A stretch of 64,000 nt of DNA from Paenibacillus polymyxa M1 (GCF_000237325.1 NC_017542.1:5326501-5390500), one strand, 5' to 3'; positions 8,264-18,096 are shown, counted from the first letter of the stretch. Notes: generated by a model not told the origin, from the sequence alone. Translations and numbers: made by a program.

Positions 8264-9673
8264 ATGAATAAACAACGGGCCATCATCATACTCACCTTAT
8301 CACTGAGCCTCGCCATCACCGGATGCTCTACCGGAAAAAAAGATGCAGCTTCAGGTTCATCCGCACAGCCGACCGTTGTGCGCACTACAGTCGTCAAAAA
8401 CACACCACTCCATACCGCCTATGACTTGTCAGGTACCCTTCAGGCCTATGAGGAACGTACACTAGCCTTTCAAAACGGAGGTACCGTCGCTAGCGCAGAA
8501 ATCACGACTGGAACTCTTGTCCAAAAAGGTACAACCATTGCCCGTCTCGATGACGCCGACTACAGGCTACAGGTTGCACAGGCTACAGCCTCGATCCAAG
8601 AAGCTCTAGCCGGTATAGATAACGCACAGGCTAACTTACAGGCAGCTACCTCTGCGATTCAATCTGCCGATGCTGGTATTGCGAATGCTCGTGCAAATGT
8701 TAGCAAGGTCAACAAGGGTGCGCGCGCTCAGGAAAAACAGCAAGCTCAAACCACTGTCGATAAGGCACAAAGCGCCTATAACAAGGCCAAGACGGATAGC
8801 GAGCGGACACAAAAGCTGTTTGAGGCGGGGGCAGCTACCGCGTCGGATAACGAGAACGCCCGCTTGAATACTACCACTGCTCTCCAAAATCTGGAGCAAG
8901 CGAAAGCTTCCTTATCTCTTTTGCTGGAAGGAGCCACAGCCGAAGAGCATCAATCTGTCCAAGCTTCCTTTCAGAATGCGATAGCAGGTAAAACTAAAGC
9001 TCTTGCAGCCAGCGAACAGGCTGAGGCTTCCCAAAAACAAGCGCGTGCCAACTACGAAAAAGCACTTGTTGCCAAAGACCAGGCAGAGCTGGCACTGTCA
9101 CGCACCCGTTTAGCTTCTCCTGTGAACGGCGTAATCCTAGACAAAATCGTGAATACAGGTGATTTGGTCGCGTCGGGCCAAGCCGTCTATCGCATAGGCT
9201 CCATCGACCGTCTTAAAGTGCTCCTTCCCGTACCAGACAGTGAAATTAAGGATTGGAAAAAGGGACAACAGGTAAAGGTGGCGCTCTATGAAGAAACTCG
9301 TCAGGGTACGGTGTCCAACGTCTATCCTTCAACCAGCACCGATACAGGGAGGGTTAACGTAGAGATTGTCATTGCCAATCCACAGCGAGACTGGTTACCC
9401 GGCCAGGTCATCAAAGCTGCGCATCAGGTGACAGACAAGAATGGTATTCTTGTGCCTGCTGAAGCAGTCATCAATACGGGAAGCAAGCCTTTTATTTTCA
9501 AAGATGTTCAAGGAAAAGCGGTTAGAACCCCTGTGGAGCTTGGCAATCAGGTTGTAGATAATCAATTGCAAATTGTATCCGGGCTTCGTGAAGGAGAACG
9601 TATTGTCATTAAAGGGGCAGAATCCCTATTTGATGGAAATGCGATTCAGTCGGAGGAAGGCGGACGTCCATGA
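8264..9673 (+). CDS. RND efflux adaptor lipoprotein (membrane fusion protein)
   Basis: 469 aa with a lipoprotein signal: hydrophobic core then the lipobox AITGC with C21 as lipidated residue. Next come a biotinyl-lipoyl-like segment (GTVASAEITTGTLVQKGTTIARLDDADYR split around a hairpin), a long alpha-helical hairpin rich in Ala/Gln/Lys (about residues 100-280), and the second lipoyl half (SPVNGVILDKIVNTGDLVASG) with beta-barrel regions after it. It would dock onto the RND pump encoded next. ATG 8264 follows GGAAGGATGG. Its stop overlaps the next start (ATGA), indicating translational coupling. Confidence 0.9.
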   Translation: MNKQRAIIILTLSLSLAITGCSTGKKDAASGSSAQPTVVRTTVVKNTPLHTAYDLSGTLQAYEERTLAFQNGGTVASAEITTGTLVQKGTTIARLDDADYRLQVAQATASIQEALAGIDNAQANLQAATSAIQSADAGIANARANVSKVNKGARAQEKQQAQTTVDKAQSAYNKAKTDSERTQKLFEAGAATASDNENARLNTTTALQNLEQAKASLSLLLEGATAEEHQSVQASFQNAIAGKTKALAASEQAEASQKQARANYEKALVAKDQAELALSRTRLASPVNGVILDKIVNTGDLVASGQAVYRIGSIDRLKVLLPVPDSEIKDWKKGQQVKVALYEETRQGTVSNVYPSTSTDTGRVNVEIVIANPQRDWLPGQVIKAAHQVTDKNGILVPAEAVINTGSKPFIFKDVQGKAVRTPVELGNQVVDNQLQIVSGLREGERIVIKGAESLFDGNAIQSEEGGRP

Positions 9674-12600
9674 TTGAGTACATCGTAAAAAAACGAAAAA
9701 TTACGTTGCTGTTTTTTGTCATGCTGATTGTAGTTGGAACTTTTGGTTTTTTCCAGTTACCACAGCAGGAAATGCCCGATGTGACCATACAGAATGCTAC
9801 GGTCACAACCGTCTATCCCGGCGCTTCACCACAAAAAGTAGAACAAACCGTAACTAAAGAGCTGGAGAAACGCATCAAGGAGGTTGAAGGTGTTAAAACG
9901 ATTAATTCGACTTCTGGGAACGGATTCTCCTCTATTTTAATCGAATCCAAAAATGGAGTAGATCCTCAAACGGTTTGGGATAATATGCGTAAAAAAGTGC
10001 AGGATGCACAAGCTGATCTTCCTCAAGGCGCTGAAGTGCCTGTTATAAATGACAAGCTAACCAGCTCGTTTATCGGCTCTTATGCCCTGACCGCCGACTC
10101 ATCTGCCCCACTGTATAAACTAAATGATTTGACCACCACCTGGAAAGATCAACTTAATACAATTTCCGGCGTATCCAGTGTCAAATTCAATGGTCTTCCC
10201 GATCAGGAAGTACGTATCCATATCGACAACCAAAAGCTTCAGCAATATCAATTGTCGTGGGGACAAGTGGCACAAGCGATCCAGTCTCAGATTGATCGGG
10301 TTCCTACTGGTAATATTGAATACAACGGACGAACCTATCAACTCGTTGTTCGTGAGACCGAAAAAGCTGACGAATTAAATCAGGTCATCTTGACACGTAC
10401 AAAAGAAGGTAACCCTGTTTATTTAAGAGATATCGGCACAACTGAGCTGGCACATCCTGAGGCAGAATATTTCGCTTACGTAGAGGGTAAACCGGCCATT
10501 ACACTAAGTATTGGGGCGGAAACAGGCACAGACATCCCTTCTATGAGCGCAAAGGTCAATAGCAAGCTCAAAGAGCTGGAGAAAACACTCCCTGCGGGTG
10601 TTCACTTACAGACTCTCTTTGCACAAAAGGATCAGGTAAGCCATATCTTTGACGACTTAAAGCGTGAAACGATTCTGGCCATTGCAGCGGTTATTCTTGT
10701 TTGTATGTTGGGCTTGAATTTACTCACCTCAGCTTTTGTCGCGCTGGCAATCCCTATTTCGGTTTCGATTGCCGTTATCTTTTTACCTATGTTCGGCATT
10801 ACTCTAAATCAGATTTCCGTTGTCGGTCTGATCATTGTACTCGGCATACTCGTGGATGACGCTGTAGTGGTAAACGATAATATTGAGCGCAGACTTACGG
10901 AATTAGGAGAGCCACCCTCCGTTGCAGCTATAAAAGGTACCAAAGAGGTCATGCTATCTATTTTGATTGCAACATTGGCCACGATCTCTGCCTTTGCTCC
11001 ATTGTTGTTTCTGCCCGGAAATGTAGGTGCCTTTATTAGACCCATTCCCACCATTGTTTCTCTGGCCATGTTAGCTTCTATGATCATGTCTCTCACGATC
11101 ATCCCTATTTTTCGAGAGTGGTATGAGAAACGCAGACAGACTCTTCATCCTCAGAGGAAATCTAAACCAGTAGGCTTGCTCGGTCAGCAGATCCACTCTT
11201 TAAACAAGCTTTATTCACAAAAGCTGATGCCTAAAGTCATTCAGCGTCCCTTGCTGACGGCTATGGTTGGACTCATGCTTGGCACAGCCGCTTATGGATT
11301 AGTTCCCTTTACATCGGTTGAGCTTTTCCCTGAATCTGAAGATCCTCATGTTGCATTAAATGTAAAAATGCCTGTAGGCACTTCCATTGCGGAAACCGAC
11401 CAGGTCGTTAAAGATCTTGCAGGCTGGATTAAAAAGCAACCCGAAACTTCCAATGTCGTTTACAGTGCCGGTGGGACCGCCCCCCAACTGTTTAGTGACA
11501 TTAATAGTGCGGGTGGAACTATCAGTTATAACGAAACCGTAGGTCAGATTGCTGTTGTCGGAAAAGAGAACGTATTTGATCTCAATTCGACAGTTGATGC
11601 TTGGGAACAACATGTTAAGAAATCCTACCCTGGCGTTACGGTTACCATGTATGTTCCCCGTCTTGGGATTCCAGTAGGTAAACCCGTTTCTATTCGTATC
11701 TCAGGTCAGGATCTGAATGAACTGCAAACCCTTGCCCAAAAAGCAAAGGAGCAGATCGCGACAGTTGAGGGCACAACGGGCATCGTAGATGACATAGGAA
11801 TTGAACGATATGCCCTCGAGCTTGAGGTTAACAAACAAGCCATGGATCAGTATCTAGTAAGCTACACAGATTTGACTCGTACCCTTCTTCTGTTAAAAGA
11901 AGGAGCTCAAGTCAGTCAATTTGATACGGGAAACAGTCTGGTAGATATCAAGATGTATTTGAATCACAGTAACGAGGAGCCAAGTAAGCTTTTCCAACAA
12001 TTAAGTGTAGTGAATGCAGCTGGCAAGCAAATTCCATTAAACCAGCTTGTACAGATTAAACCGTCATTTGCTATTCAGCAAATCAAGCATTACAATATGG
12101 AGCGGACGATAACGGTCGAAGCGGACTTGAATGGAAGAACTGCAAGTGAAGCCATGGTAGATGTGGAAGGCAAACTGGCACAAATGAGGTTCCCTGAAGG
12201 CTATAAATGGGAGGTAGGCGGTGAAACATCCGATCAGTCCACCATATTCGGAGATTTAGGGAAGCTGGCGATTGTTGTAGTCTTACTCATTTTACTCTTG
12301 ATCACGATGCAGTTTTATTCACTCTCCATTCCTATTATTATTATGACGACCGTGTACCTAGCAGCTGCCGGCGGGATTATTGGTATTTTTCTAACTGGTA
12401 TGCCCATCGGTTTTATGAGTATCATGGGTATTATCGCACTTGCGGGTATTGTGGTACGGAACGGGATTGTCTTAATAGAATTTATCGAGGATGCAAGACA
12501 TGAAGGAGTGGAGTTAAGGGAAGCCGTAATACAAGCCGCCGCTGCTCGCTTCAGACCGATTTTGTTGACTTCCCTGGCTGCCATTGTAGGTATGATTCCA

Positions 12601-12786
12601 TTAGCACTATTAGGGAGCCTGCTCTTTAAGCCACTGGCGTTCACCGTCATTTTCGGTTTGTTATTTTCAACCTTGTTAACTTTGTTTGTGGTGCCGTCCT
12701 TGTATATGATCATGGCCAAGTACAAGATGCACCGGCAACTCAAAAAACAGCAGCACACAGTTATTACACGTGACCAACCTTTGTAA
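9670..12786 (+). CDS. RND-family efflux permease (HAE1/AcrB-like)
   Basis: 1038 aa with the duplicated RND layout: an N-terminal helix, a large extracytoplasmic loop (about 30-330), a block of six helices, a second large loop (about 560-850) and the final helices. The proton-relay pair D396-D397 is intact in ILVDDAVVV. In a Gram-positive cell such pumps (like SwrC) export amphiphiles or lipopeptides through the membrane; the substrate here cannot be told from sequence. It overlaps the adaptor gene by 4 bp and is followed by the TetR gene on the same strand. Confidence 0.93.
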   Translation: MIEYIVKKRKITLLFFVMLIVVGTFGFFQLPQQEMPDVTIQNATVTTVYPGASPQKVEQTVTKELEKRIKEVEGVKTINSTSGNGFSSILIESKNGVDPQTVWDNMRKKVQDAQADLPQGAEVPVINDKLTSSFIGSYALTADSSAPLYKLNDLTTTWKDQLNTISGVSSVKFNGLPDQEVRIHIDNQKLQQYQLSWGQVAQAIQSQIDRVPTGNIEYNGRTYQLVVRETEKADELNQVILTRTKEGNPVYLRDIGTTELAHPEAEYFAYVEGKPAITLSIGAETGTDIPSMSAKVNSKLKELEKTLPAGVHLQTLFAQKDQVSHIFDDLKRETILAIAAVILVCMLGLNLLTSAFVALAIPISVSIAVIFLPMFGITLNQISVVGLIIVLGILVDDAVVVNDNIERRLTELGEPPSVAAIKGTKEVMLSILIATLATISAFAPLLFLPGNVGAFIRPIPTIVSLAMLASMIMSLTIIPIFREWYEKRRQTLHPQRKSKPVGLLGQQIHSLNKLYSQKLMPKVIQRPLLTAMVGLMLGTAAYGLVPFTSVELFPESEDPHVALNVKMPVGTSIAETDQVVKDLAGWIKKQPETSNVVYSAGGTAPQLFSDINSAGGTISYNETVGQIAVVGKENVFDLNSTVDAWEQHVKKSYPGVTVTMYVPRLGIPVGKPVSIRISGQDLNELQTLAQKAKEQIATVEGTTGIVDDIGIERYALELEVNKQAMDQYLVSYTDLTRTLLLLKEGAQVSQFDTGNSLVDIKMYLNHSNEEPSKLFQQLSVVNAAGKQIPLNQLVQIKPSFAIQQIKHYNMERTITVEADLNGRTASEAMVDVEGKLAQMRFPEGYKWEVGGETSDQSTIFGDLGKLAIVVVLLILLLITMQFYSLSIPIIIMTTVYLAAAGGIIGIFLTGMPIGFMSIMGIIALAGIVVRNGIVLIEFIEDARHEGVELREAVIQAAAARFRPILLTSLAAIVGMIPLALLGSLLFKPLAFTVIFGLLFSTLLTLFVVPSLYMIMAKYKMHRQLKKQQHTVITRDQPL

Positions 12787-12841
12787 TGTATGAAGTATCG
12801 AATTCCGCATGCTGTCGAGTTGGTTCCTGGAGGGAGTATGT

Positions 12842-13744
12842 ATGGAAAGTAAAAAAAATGATATTTTACAGGCGGCCATTCGGCTGTTCTCCAGAAAAGG
12901 CTATTATTCAACATCTGTTGAAGAAATCGCTAAAGAAAGTGGAATGGCAAAAGCATCCTTCTATAAATATTTCCAAGGGAAAGAAGAATTGCCTTTGGAA
13001 ATGTGTATCATTTTGGAAAACAATATTGAACAAGACATCCGAGCTCTCTACAGTAAACCTGACCTATCTAAACACGATAAGCTGCACGGTTTTATTGTAC
13101 TCTACTTGAAAAATCTTGTTGAAAACAAAGTGTATCTCATGATGGATCTTCCTGAGCCTTCCATGCTTATTTTTCAAAATGAACAACTCAATGGTGTGTT
13201 TGAACAGCATGAATACAAATTATACAAATGGGTTCGCGACTGCCTGATTGATATTTTTGGACCAGGCATTGAAGATCATGCATGGGATATAACCTTTGTG
13301 CTGAAAAGTATTGTGTTTGAATATATTCGCTTCTTTGCCGATCGGATGAATGATGAAACGATTGAGCATCTAACACAGTTTATCATCTTCTTATCCAGTT
13401 CCTTGGCAACCAGCCTGAGCAGTGCTGATCCCGCTCCACATTTGTTTTGGAGCAAGAAAGGCTGGTTACCCGAGAGCGCTTTAAGTAATCCCTTTGACCA
13501 AGGTCGTCAAATTAACGGCCTTCTCCACTCCCTGGAAGACAGTATACTGCTGTCTTCGTGGAGCTCAGAGGAGAAACAGGAGTGTCAGCAAATTTACGCT
13601 CAATTAAAGGAAGAGGCTCTGAAATCGAACCCTCAGAAAGGTCTCTTAAAAGCTCTTTTTGCGTATTTGGAGCAATATAAGGAAGTACAGAAGGTATGTC
13701 ATTTACTCAGAAATTTATTGGGTCTCGCACCGATATCCGAATAG
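12842..13744 (+). CDS. TetR/AcrR-family transcriptional regulator
   Basis: 300 aa. The N-terminal TetR DNA-binding domain is clear: DILQAAIRLFSRKGYYSTSV, then EEIAKESGMAKASFYKYFQGKEEL. The long ligand-binding part is unlike any family I can name and is longer than usual (most TetR proteins have about 190-220 aa). ATG 12842 has GGAGGGAG just upstream. Placed 55 bp after the pump gene, it probably represses its own operon through the inverted repeat at 8191-8206; this is inference. Confidence 0.88.
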   Translation: MESKKNDILQAAIRLFSRKGYYSTSVEEIAKESGMAKASFYKYFQGKEELPLEMCIILENNIEQDIRALYSKPDLSKHDKLHGFIVLYLKNLVENKVYLMMDLPEPSMLIFQNEQLNGVFEQHEYKLYKWVRDCLIDIFGPGIEDHAWDITFVLKSIVFEYIRFFADRMNDETIEHLTQFIIFLSSSLATSLSSADPAPHLFWSKKGWLPESALSNPFDQGRQINGLLHSLEDSILLSSWSSEEKQECQQIYAQLKEEALKSNPQKGLLKALFAYLEQYKEVQKVCHLLRNLLGLAPISE

Positions 13745-13798
13745 TGGAGCGAAATTAAGTACACCGTGGCAAGTTCATAGTTAATAGCAAAGTATATC

Positions 13799-13838
13799 AA
13801 AAAAAGACTGTCTCATGCATAGCATGAACAGTCTTTTT
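13799..13838. terminator. Bidirectional terminator between tetR and metK
   Basis: AAAAAGACTGT (13801-13811) pairs with ACAGTCTTTTT (13828-13838), giving U-tracts on both strands between two converging genes. Confidence 0.88.
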
Positions 13839-13871
13839 AGGTTAATGCGTTATTCTGATGACCTACGAGGA

Positions 13872-15074
13872 TTATAACCCCGCTTGCTCTCTCAGAATTT
13901 CCGCTTTATCTACACTCTCCCACGGTACATCCAGATCTGTGCGTCCAAAGTGGCCGTAGGCAGCTGTTTGCTTGTAGATTGGACGACGCAGATCCAACAT
14001 GCGAATGATGCCTGCTGGGCGAAGATCGAAGTTATTTCGGATCAATTCAACGAGTTTTTCATCACTGACTTTCCCTGTGCCGTATGTATCGACGTTAATC
14101 GAAACAGGCGTAGCTACACCGATGGCATAAGCAAGCTGTATTTCAACCTTGTCAGCCAATCCAGCTGCCACAAGGTTTTTCGCTACATAACGAGCAGCAT
14201 AAGCAGCAGAACGGTCTACTTTAGTTGGATCTTTACCTGAGAATGCTCCCCCGCCATGACGTGCATAACCACCATACGTATCTACAATAATTTTACGGCC
14301 TGTCAGACCTGCATCCCCTTGAGGACCACCGATAACAAAGCGCCCTGTCGGATTAATGTAGTACTTGGTTTGCTCGTCCAGCAATTCAGCAGGAACCACT
14401 GGCAAAATGACCTTCTCTTTGATATCTGCTTGAATTTGCCCCAAAGTAGTATCTTCTGCATGCTGCGTGGAAACCACAATGGCATCGATACGGACAGGTT
14501 TGCCGTTTTCATATTCTACCGTTACTTGAGTTTTACCATCTGGACGAAGGTAATTCAGTGTTCCATCCTTACGCACTTCAGACAAGCGTCGTGCAATACG
14601 GTGAGACATAGCGATAGGGAGAGGCATTAGCTCAGGTGTTTCGTTCGTAGCAAAACCGAACATTAATCCTTGGTCCCCAGCCCCAATGTTTTCTGTTTCC
14701 TTATCTACTTCAGCAGGATCACGGCTTTCAAGGGCAGCGTTAACCCCTTGAGCAATGTCTGGCGACTGTTCATTCAAAGAAGTCAATACAGCGCAAGTAT
14801 TATAGTCGAAACCGTATTTTGCACGTGTATAACCAATTTCCTTAATCGTATTACGAACAATGGATGGAATATCCACGTATTCCGATTTGGAGCTGATTTC
14901 ACCAATGACGAGAACAAGACCGGTAGCTACCGATACTTCACATGCTACCCGTGCATTAGGGTCATTAGCCAAAAAGGCGTCCAATACAGCATCGGATATC
15001 TGATCACAAATTTTATCCGGATGGCCTTCTGTTACAGACTCGGACGTGAACAAATGACGACCTTTTACAGACAT
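13872..15074 (-). CDS. metK: S-adenosylmethionine synthetase
   Basis: Makes S-adenosylmethionine from methionine and ATP in the cytosol. The 400-aa product has the usual length and motifs: GHPDKICDQ near residue 16, [10 protein letters not shown] near 120, and the glycine-rich [17 protein letters not shown] near 260. ATG 15074 has GGGAGG 10 nt upstream; the frame extends 10 codons further but without ribosome site support. A sigma-A promoter lies about 175 bp upstream and the leader contains a terminator-like hairpin. I did not find the SAM-I (S-box) riboswitch sequence often seen at metK. Confidence 0.96.
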   Translation of the reverse strand: MSVKGRHLFTSESVTEGHPDKICDQISDAVLDAFLANDPNARVACEVSVATGLVLVIGEISSKSEYVDIPSIVRNTIKEIGYTRAKYGFDYNTCAVLTSLNEQSPDIAQGVNAALESRDPAEVDKETENIGAGDQGLMFGFATNETPELMPLPIAMSHRIARRLSEVRKDGTLNYLRPDGKTQVTVEYENGKPVRIDAIVVSTQHAEDTTLGQIQADIKEKVILPVVPAELLDEQTKYYINPTGRFVIGGPQGDAGLTGRKIIVDTYGGYARHGGGAFSGKDPTKVDRSAAYAARYVAKNLVAAGLADKVEIQLAYAIGVATPVSINVDTYGTGKVSDEKLVELIRNNFDLRPAGIIRMLDLRRPIYKQTAAYGHFGRTDLDVPWESVDKAEILREQAGL

Positions 15075-15196
15075 GAATTTCAACCTCCCACAATTAAAAT
15101 ACATGAGGATTTTTAATAAATCCTAACATGGCATGGCATTATTCAGTTACCTTCAACCCAACAAATGACGGAAGATATCTTTTACACCTGATTAAC

Positions 15197-15228
15197 AAAA
15201 AATGAACCTTTTCCGGTAGGAAAAGGTT
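15197..15228 (-). terminator. Terminator-like hairpin inside the metK leader
   Basis: Perfect 10-bp stem AACCTTTTCC/GGAAAAGGTT (15205-15214 and 15219-15228) with a 4-nt loop, followed on the minus strand by CA and six Ts (15202-15197). It lies about 20 nt after the expected metK transcription start, so it could be an attenuator; it could also end the SASP transcript. Confidence 0.6.
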
Positions 15229-15248
15229 GCGTACAAGCCTCAAATGCC

Positions 15249-15277
15249 ATGATATCCTATTTAAAACAAGGTGTCAA
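15249..15277 (-). promoter_or_regulatory. Sigma-A promoter for metK
   Basis: TTGACA (15277-15272), a 17-nt spacer and TATCAT (15254-15249) on the minus strand. It predicts a leader of about 170 nt. Confidence 0.7.
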
Positions 15278-15403
15278 TTCATGTCATCCAAATAACAAAA
15301 TTCGAAAATGAAGTGAGTTTACATGCGAACCATTTTGATCCACATGTAAATAGCTCCAGTTTAAACCTACTATTTGTTTAAAATCTGTACAAATAATTGC
15401 AAT

Positions 15404-15694
15404 TTATAATGTACCAAATCCAGATAAGCTACGTTCAGCGGATTGTATCAATCGTTTAGTAATCTCTCCACCAACGGAGCCATTTTGTCTTGAAGTTAAA
15501 TCGCGCCACGCTACATTTTGACTCCTCGTAAACTCTCCCAATTCTGCAGCAAATTCACTGTCAGCATTCGGATGTATATGTGCATATTGAGGATTATAAA
15601 CAGGCAACCCAAACTCGGCAGCAATTTCATACTTCAAATCATCTAATCTGGCACGACTTTCAGGAATTAATCGTCTTTGACCTCTCGACGCCAT
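15404..15694 (-). CDS. Divergent alpha/beta-type small acid-soluble spore protein
   Basis: 96 aa. The two hallmark segments of alpha/beta SASPs are present: LDDLKYEIAAEFGL (near residue 18) and NGSVGGEITKRLIQSAE (near 72). Normal SASPs are about 60-70 aa with these segments close together; here about 40 extra residues (VYNPQYAHIHPNADSEF and onward) separate them. SASPs coat and protect spore DNA and are cut by Gpr protease on germination. ATG 15694 has GGAGGG 8 nt upstream. Probably sigma-G controlled; I did not assign a promoter. Confidence 0.8.
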   Translation of the reverse strand: MASRGQRRLIPESRARLDDLKYEIAAEFGLPVYNPQYAHIHPNADSEFAAELGEFTRSQNVAWRDLTSRQNGSVGGEITKRLIQSAERSLSGFGTL

Positions 15695-15830
15695 TATATG
15701 CACCCTCCACTCAATGAATTAGTTTTCATGAAGTTAGTGTGCAGTGTTTAAAGTCAACTTAGCCAAGAACAATTTGCTATCCCAAGCAGGATTTAAGAAA
15801 AAGAGTACCTTAAAAAGAGATAGACCCCAG

Positions 15831-16415
15831 TTATTGAACAGTATAGCCGCCACGTACCATAACGACTAAGCCATACTTTTGGTCTTCTTTTACTTGAATA
15901 CCTCTTCCTTCTCTAGGAAACGATAATAAATGATTTTTTTCGACAGCCTGGTTATGAACAATTTCAGTTCCAGAAGTAATATCAATAGCACCACTGGCAT
16001 CCATGCTATACACAACAGCATTTCCATTACGTAAAATAAATTCTGCTCCAGCTTTAGCAATTAGTTTCTGACCAGGCTTTACATCAACAACCTTCAAAGC
16101 CTCTGTTTGCTCCACCGTTGAACTTTTAGTTGCATTAGAGGTTCCTGAAGACGTTGTTGTATTAGAAGTAGTGGTGTTTGTTGCTGGAGCAGTCGAGCTA
16201 GTTGTCTTACTACTAGTACTACTTGCACTTCCCCCACCTTTGATCGCTTGAGCAATTTTTTGATCAACATAGCTTTTGGTTACGACTGGATCATCAGCTG
16301 TTCCAGGTTGTCCAGAACTGGAGGCTCCATTGACTGAATTGTTCATCAAAGAGCCAGCCACAATTCCTCCTCCGAGTAAAACAGCAGCCAACGATACTTT
16401 ATAGCGTGATTTCAT
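15831..16415 (-). CDS. Secreted protein of unknown function with Ser/Thr-rich linker
   Basis: 194 aa. It has a signal peptide (KSRYKVSLAAVLLGGGIVAG), then DDPVVTKSYVDQKI, a motif seen in hypothetical Bacillales exported proteins, a low-complexity Ser/Thr/Asn linker (about 63-105), and a globular C-terminus with KPGQKLIAKAGAEFILRNG and ending VVMVRGGYTVQ. It looks like a wall-exposed small domain on a flexible spacer. I do not recognise the family well enough to give a role. ATG 16415 has AGGAGG 5 nt upstream. It follows the TolC-like gene by 46 bp and may be cotranscribed. Confidence 0.75.
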   Translation of the reverse strand: MKSRYKVSLAAVLLGGGIVAGSLMNNSVNGASSSGQPGTADDPVVTKSYVDQKIAQAIKGGGSASSTSSKTTSSTAPATNTTTSNTTTSSGTSNATKSSTVEQTEALKVVDVKPGQKLIAKAGAEFILRNGNAVVYSMDASGAIDITSGTEIVHNQAVEKNHLLSFPREGRGIQVKEDQKYGLVVMVRGGYTVQ

Positions 16416-16461
16416 GAAGACCTCCTACTGCAGGTTATAACAAGTATAAGTTAGGCTTAAA

Positions 16462-17997
16462 TTATTGCGCACCTGCTCCAGAAGCAGCACCTTGTAATAC
16501 CCAAGGTTTTTCATAAGCCATTTTCAATGTATCAATACTCGCAACGATATCTTCGGCCTGTTGCTCAGCAGTAGTCACTTTCAAATTAGCTTCGTAAACC
16601 TGAAGTTCTGTAGCCAATCCAACATCAAATTGCTTCTTAGCCATATCAGCCGCACTTCTTGCACTCACCAAACCAGCTTGAATCTGTGAGTACTGGCTCT
16701 CCAAGCCTTTAATAGTGTTATAGGCATTTCTTACTGCCTCTTCGAGTTGTCTCTTCGTTCCTTCTGTAGCAAGTTGAGCTTTCTCTACATTGAGCTGCTC
16801 AGCTTCATAAGGCGTATTTCCAGGAGAGCTAAAGTTGTAAAGCTTTAAGCTTAATTCAGCCAAATCTACCTTTTGCTCACTTAACCAAACGGCAGTACTA
16901 CTAGTAAGTACTTGGCTTACTGTAGTCTCTACATTACTTTTAAATTCTGAATAAACAGGCTTATCTTTCAATTCATAACGTCGCTCTGGCTTATAACCGA
17001 TTAGTTGGTTCAAAGCTAAAAAAGCACTATCCAAGTCCTTTTTTGCTTTGTCTAAAGCTGCTTGGTTTTGAGTTACCAGATTTGTTGCTTGGGTGACTTC
17101 GTAATCACTCGACATTTGGTTATCTCTCTTAATTTGTGCAACTTTAAGCTTGCGCTCTGCATCTTCAATATTCAAAGCAGCCAACTTAACAGCATTTTGC
17201 TTTTGAAGAAGCTTGTTATAAAGATCCTTCACATTATATTCAATACCTTCTTTGGTCATTCCCAGGTTCTTCTTGGCAGCCTCATAGTTAAGATTCGTTT
17301 GAGCATAACCTTTGAAAGCTTTATCAGAAGCCTCAACACCTGCCTCCAAAGGTACGTAGTCAATGTTCTTGCCTGTTTCTTGCATAATTCTCCTAGTCTG
17401 ATCAATATTCGTTTCTACTGTTTTAATTGTGGTGCTATCAGCAATAGCCAGCTTAACTGCATCATCATAGGTCAAGGAGTCTTTATAGTAGGTATCATAA
17501 GTAACTTTGGTCACAGGAGCAGCGAGTGGCTTACTAGACAAGCTATAGGTGTCAGTAGCACTACCACTACCTTGATTCGAAATGGTCACTGTTCGTGTAG
17601 TCTGATCCCAATTTACTTTGGCGCCTAATGATTGGCTCACAAAACGTAAAGGAACGAGCACTTGACCCTTTTGAATTTGAGTTGCTGCATCAAGCTGTAC
17701 CGGCTTACTGTTTTTATAAGCAAGTTTGGAGCCAATATTTAAAGTTAATGTATCGTCATTTTTAGATGCTGTTACTTTTTTAGCCTTGCTGTCCCACTCC
17801 ACTTGCGCTCCCAAGCTTTCAAAAACACCACGAAGAGGCACCAAGGTTGTATTTTGACTGACTATCGGAGACTGTGTATATTGCTGAGTCACACCGTTAA
17901 TAATAACCTTTATATCACCTGACTGAGCTCCTGCAAGATTAGCAAACGCAGAACTAAGAACCAATGTGGATAGTAATGCCACTCCAAAACGTTTCAT
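16462..17997 (-). CDS. TolC-like coiled-coil protein with N-terminal stalk domain
   Basis: 511 aa with signal peptide (MKRFGVALLSTLVLSSAFANLAGA). Residues about 28-146 form a copper-amine-oxidase-N 'stalk' unit (TTLVPLRGVFESLGAQVEWD, GQVLVPLRFVSQSLGAKVNWD). From about 170 on is an outer-membrane-efflux (TolC)-type helical region, including the recognisable KQFDVGLATELQVYEANLKV. Helices are rich in Gln/Lys/Ala; I see no long insert that would form a TolC beta-barrel, fitting a cell without outer membrane. It may span or sit in the wall and meet the nearby RND pump/adaptor, but this is inference. RBS AAAGGAG precedes ATG 17997. Confidence 0.82.
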   Translation of the reverse strand: MKRFGVALLSTLVLSSAFANLAGAQSGDIKVIINGVTQQYTQSPIVSQNTTLVPLRGVFESLGAQVEWDSKAKKVTASKNDDTLTLNIGSKLAYKNSKPVQLDAATQIQKGQVLVPLRFVSQSLGAKVNWDQTTRTVTISNQGSGSATDTYSLSSKPLAAPVTKVTYDTYYKDSLTYDDAVKLAIADSTTIKTVETNIDQTRRIMQETGKNIDYVPLEAGVEASDKAFKGYAQTNLNYEAAKKNLGMTKEGIEYNVKDLYNKLLQKQNAVKLAALNIEDAERKLKVAQIKRDNQMSSDYEVTQATNLVTQNQAALDKAKKDLDSAFLALNQLIGYKPERRYELKDKPVYSEFKSNVETTVSQVLTSSTAVWLSEQKVDLAELSLKLYNFSSPGNTPYEAEQLNVEKAQLATEGTKRQLEEAVRNAYNTIKGLESQYSQIQAGLVSARSAADMAKKQFDVGLATELQVYEANLKVTTAEQQAEDIVASIDTLKMAYEKPWVLQGAASGAGAQ

Positions 17998-18024
17998 AAT
18001 TTCTCTCCTTTGTCAATAAGACTA

Positions 18025-18056
18025 ATAAAAGAAAAGGGCTCCAAAAGGAACCCTCT
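18025..18056 (-). terminator. Hairpin terminator or attenuator before the TolC-like gene
   Basis: On the minus strand AGGGTTCC TTTT GGAGCCCT (arms 18047-18054 and 18035-18042) is followed by TTTTCTTTT. It lies between the surface-protein gene and the TolC-like gene and may let only part of transcription continue. Confidence 0.65.
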
Positions 18057-18096
18057 TCTCATCTAATTCAGTTAACTCAAAAGAGTTGCTCTTAAA

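Larger units (their letters stand above)
15075..15403 (-). other. metK leader and SASP-metK spacer, 329 bp
   Basis: No coding sequence seen. From the promoter at 15277 downward it holds the hairpin at 15205-15228, a 9-nt pairing between 15243-15251 and 15132-15140 (AATGCCATG with CATGGCATT) that would enclose the region, and a small stem AGGATTT/AAATCCT near 15105-15123 just before the ribosome site. Direct inspection finds no S-box or T-box motif. Confidence 0.5.

Noticed and set aside
12315..12914. 199-codon frame opposite the RND permease end
   Set aside because: Antisense to a well-supported gene, with low-complexity Ile/Thr/Pro content and no ribosome site.
15075..15403. SAM-I riboswitch at metK
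   Set aside because: I looked for the conserved S-box core on the minus strand and did not see it; only a terminator-like hairpin is present.
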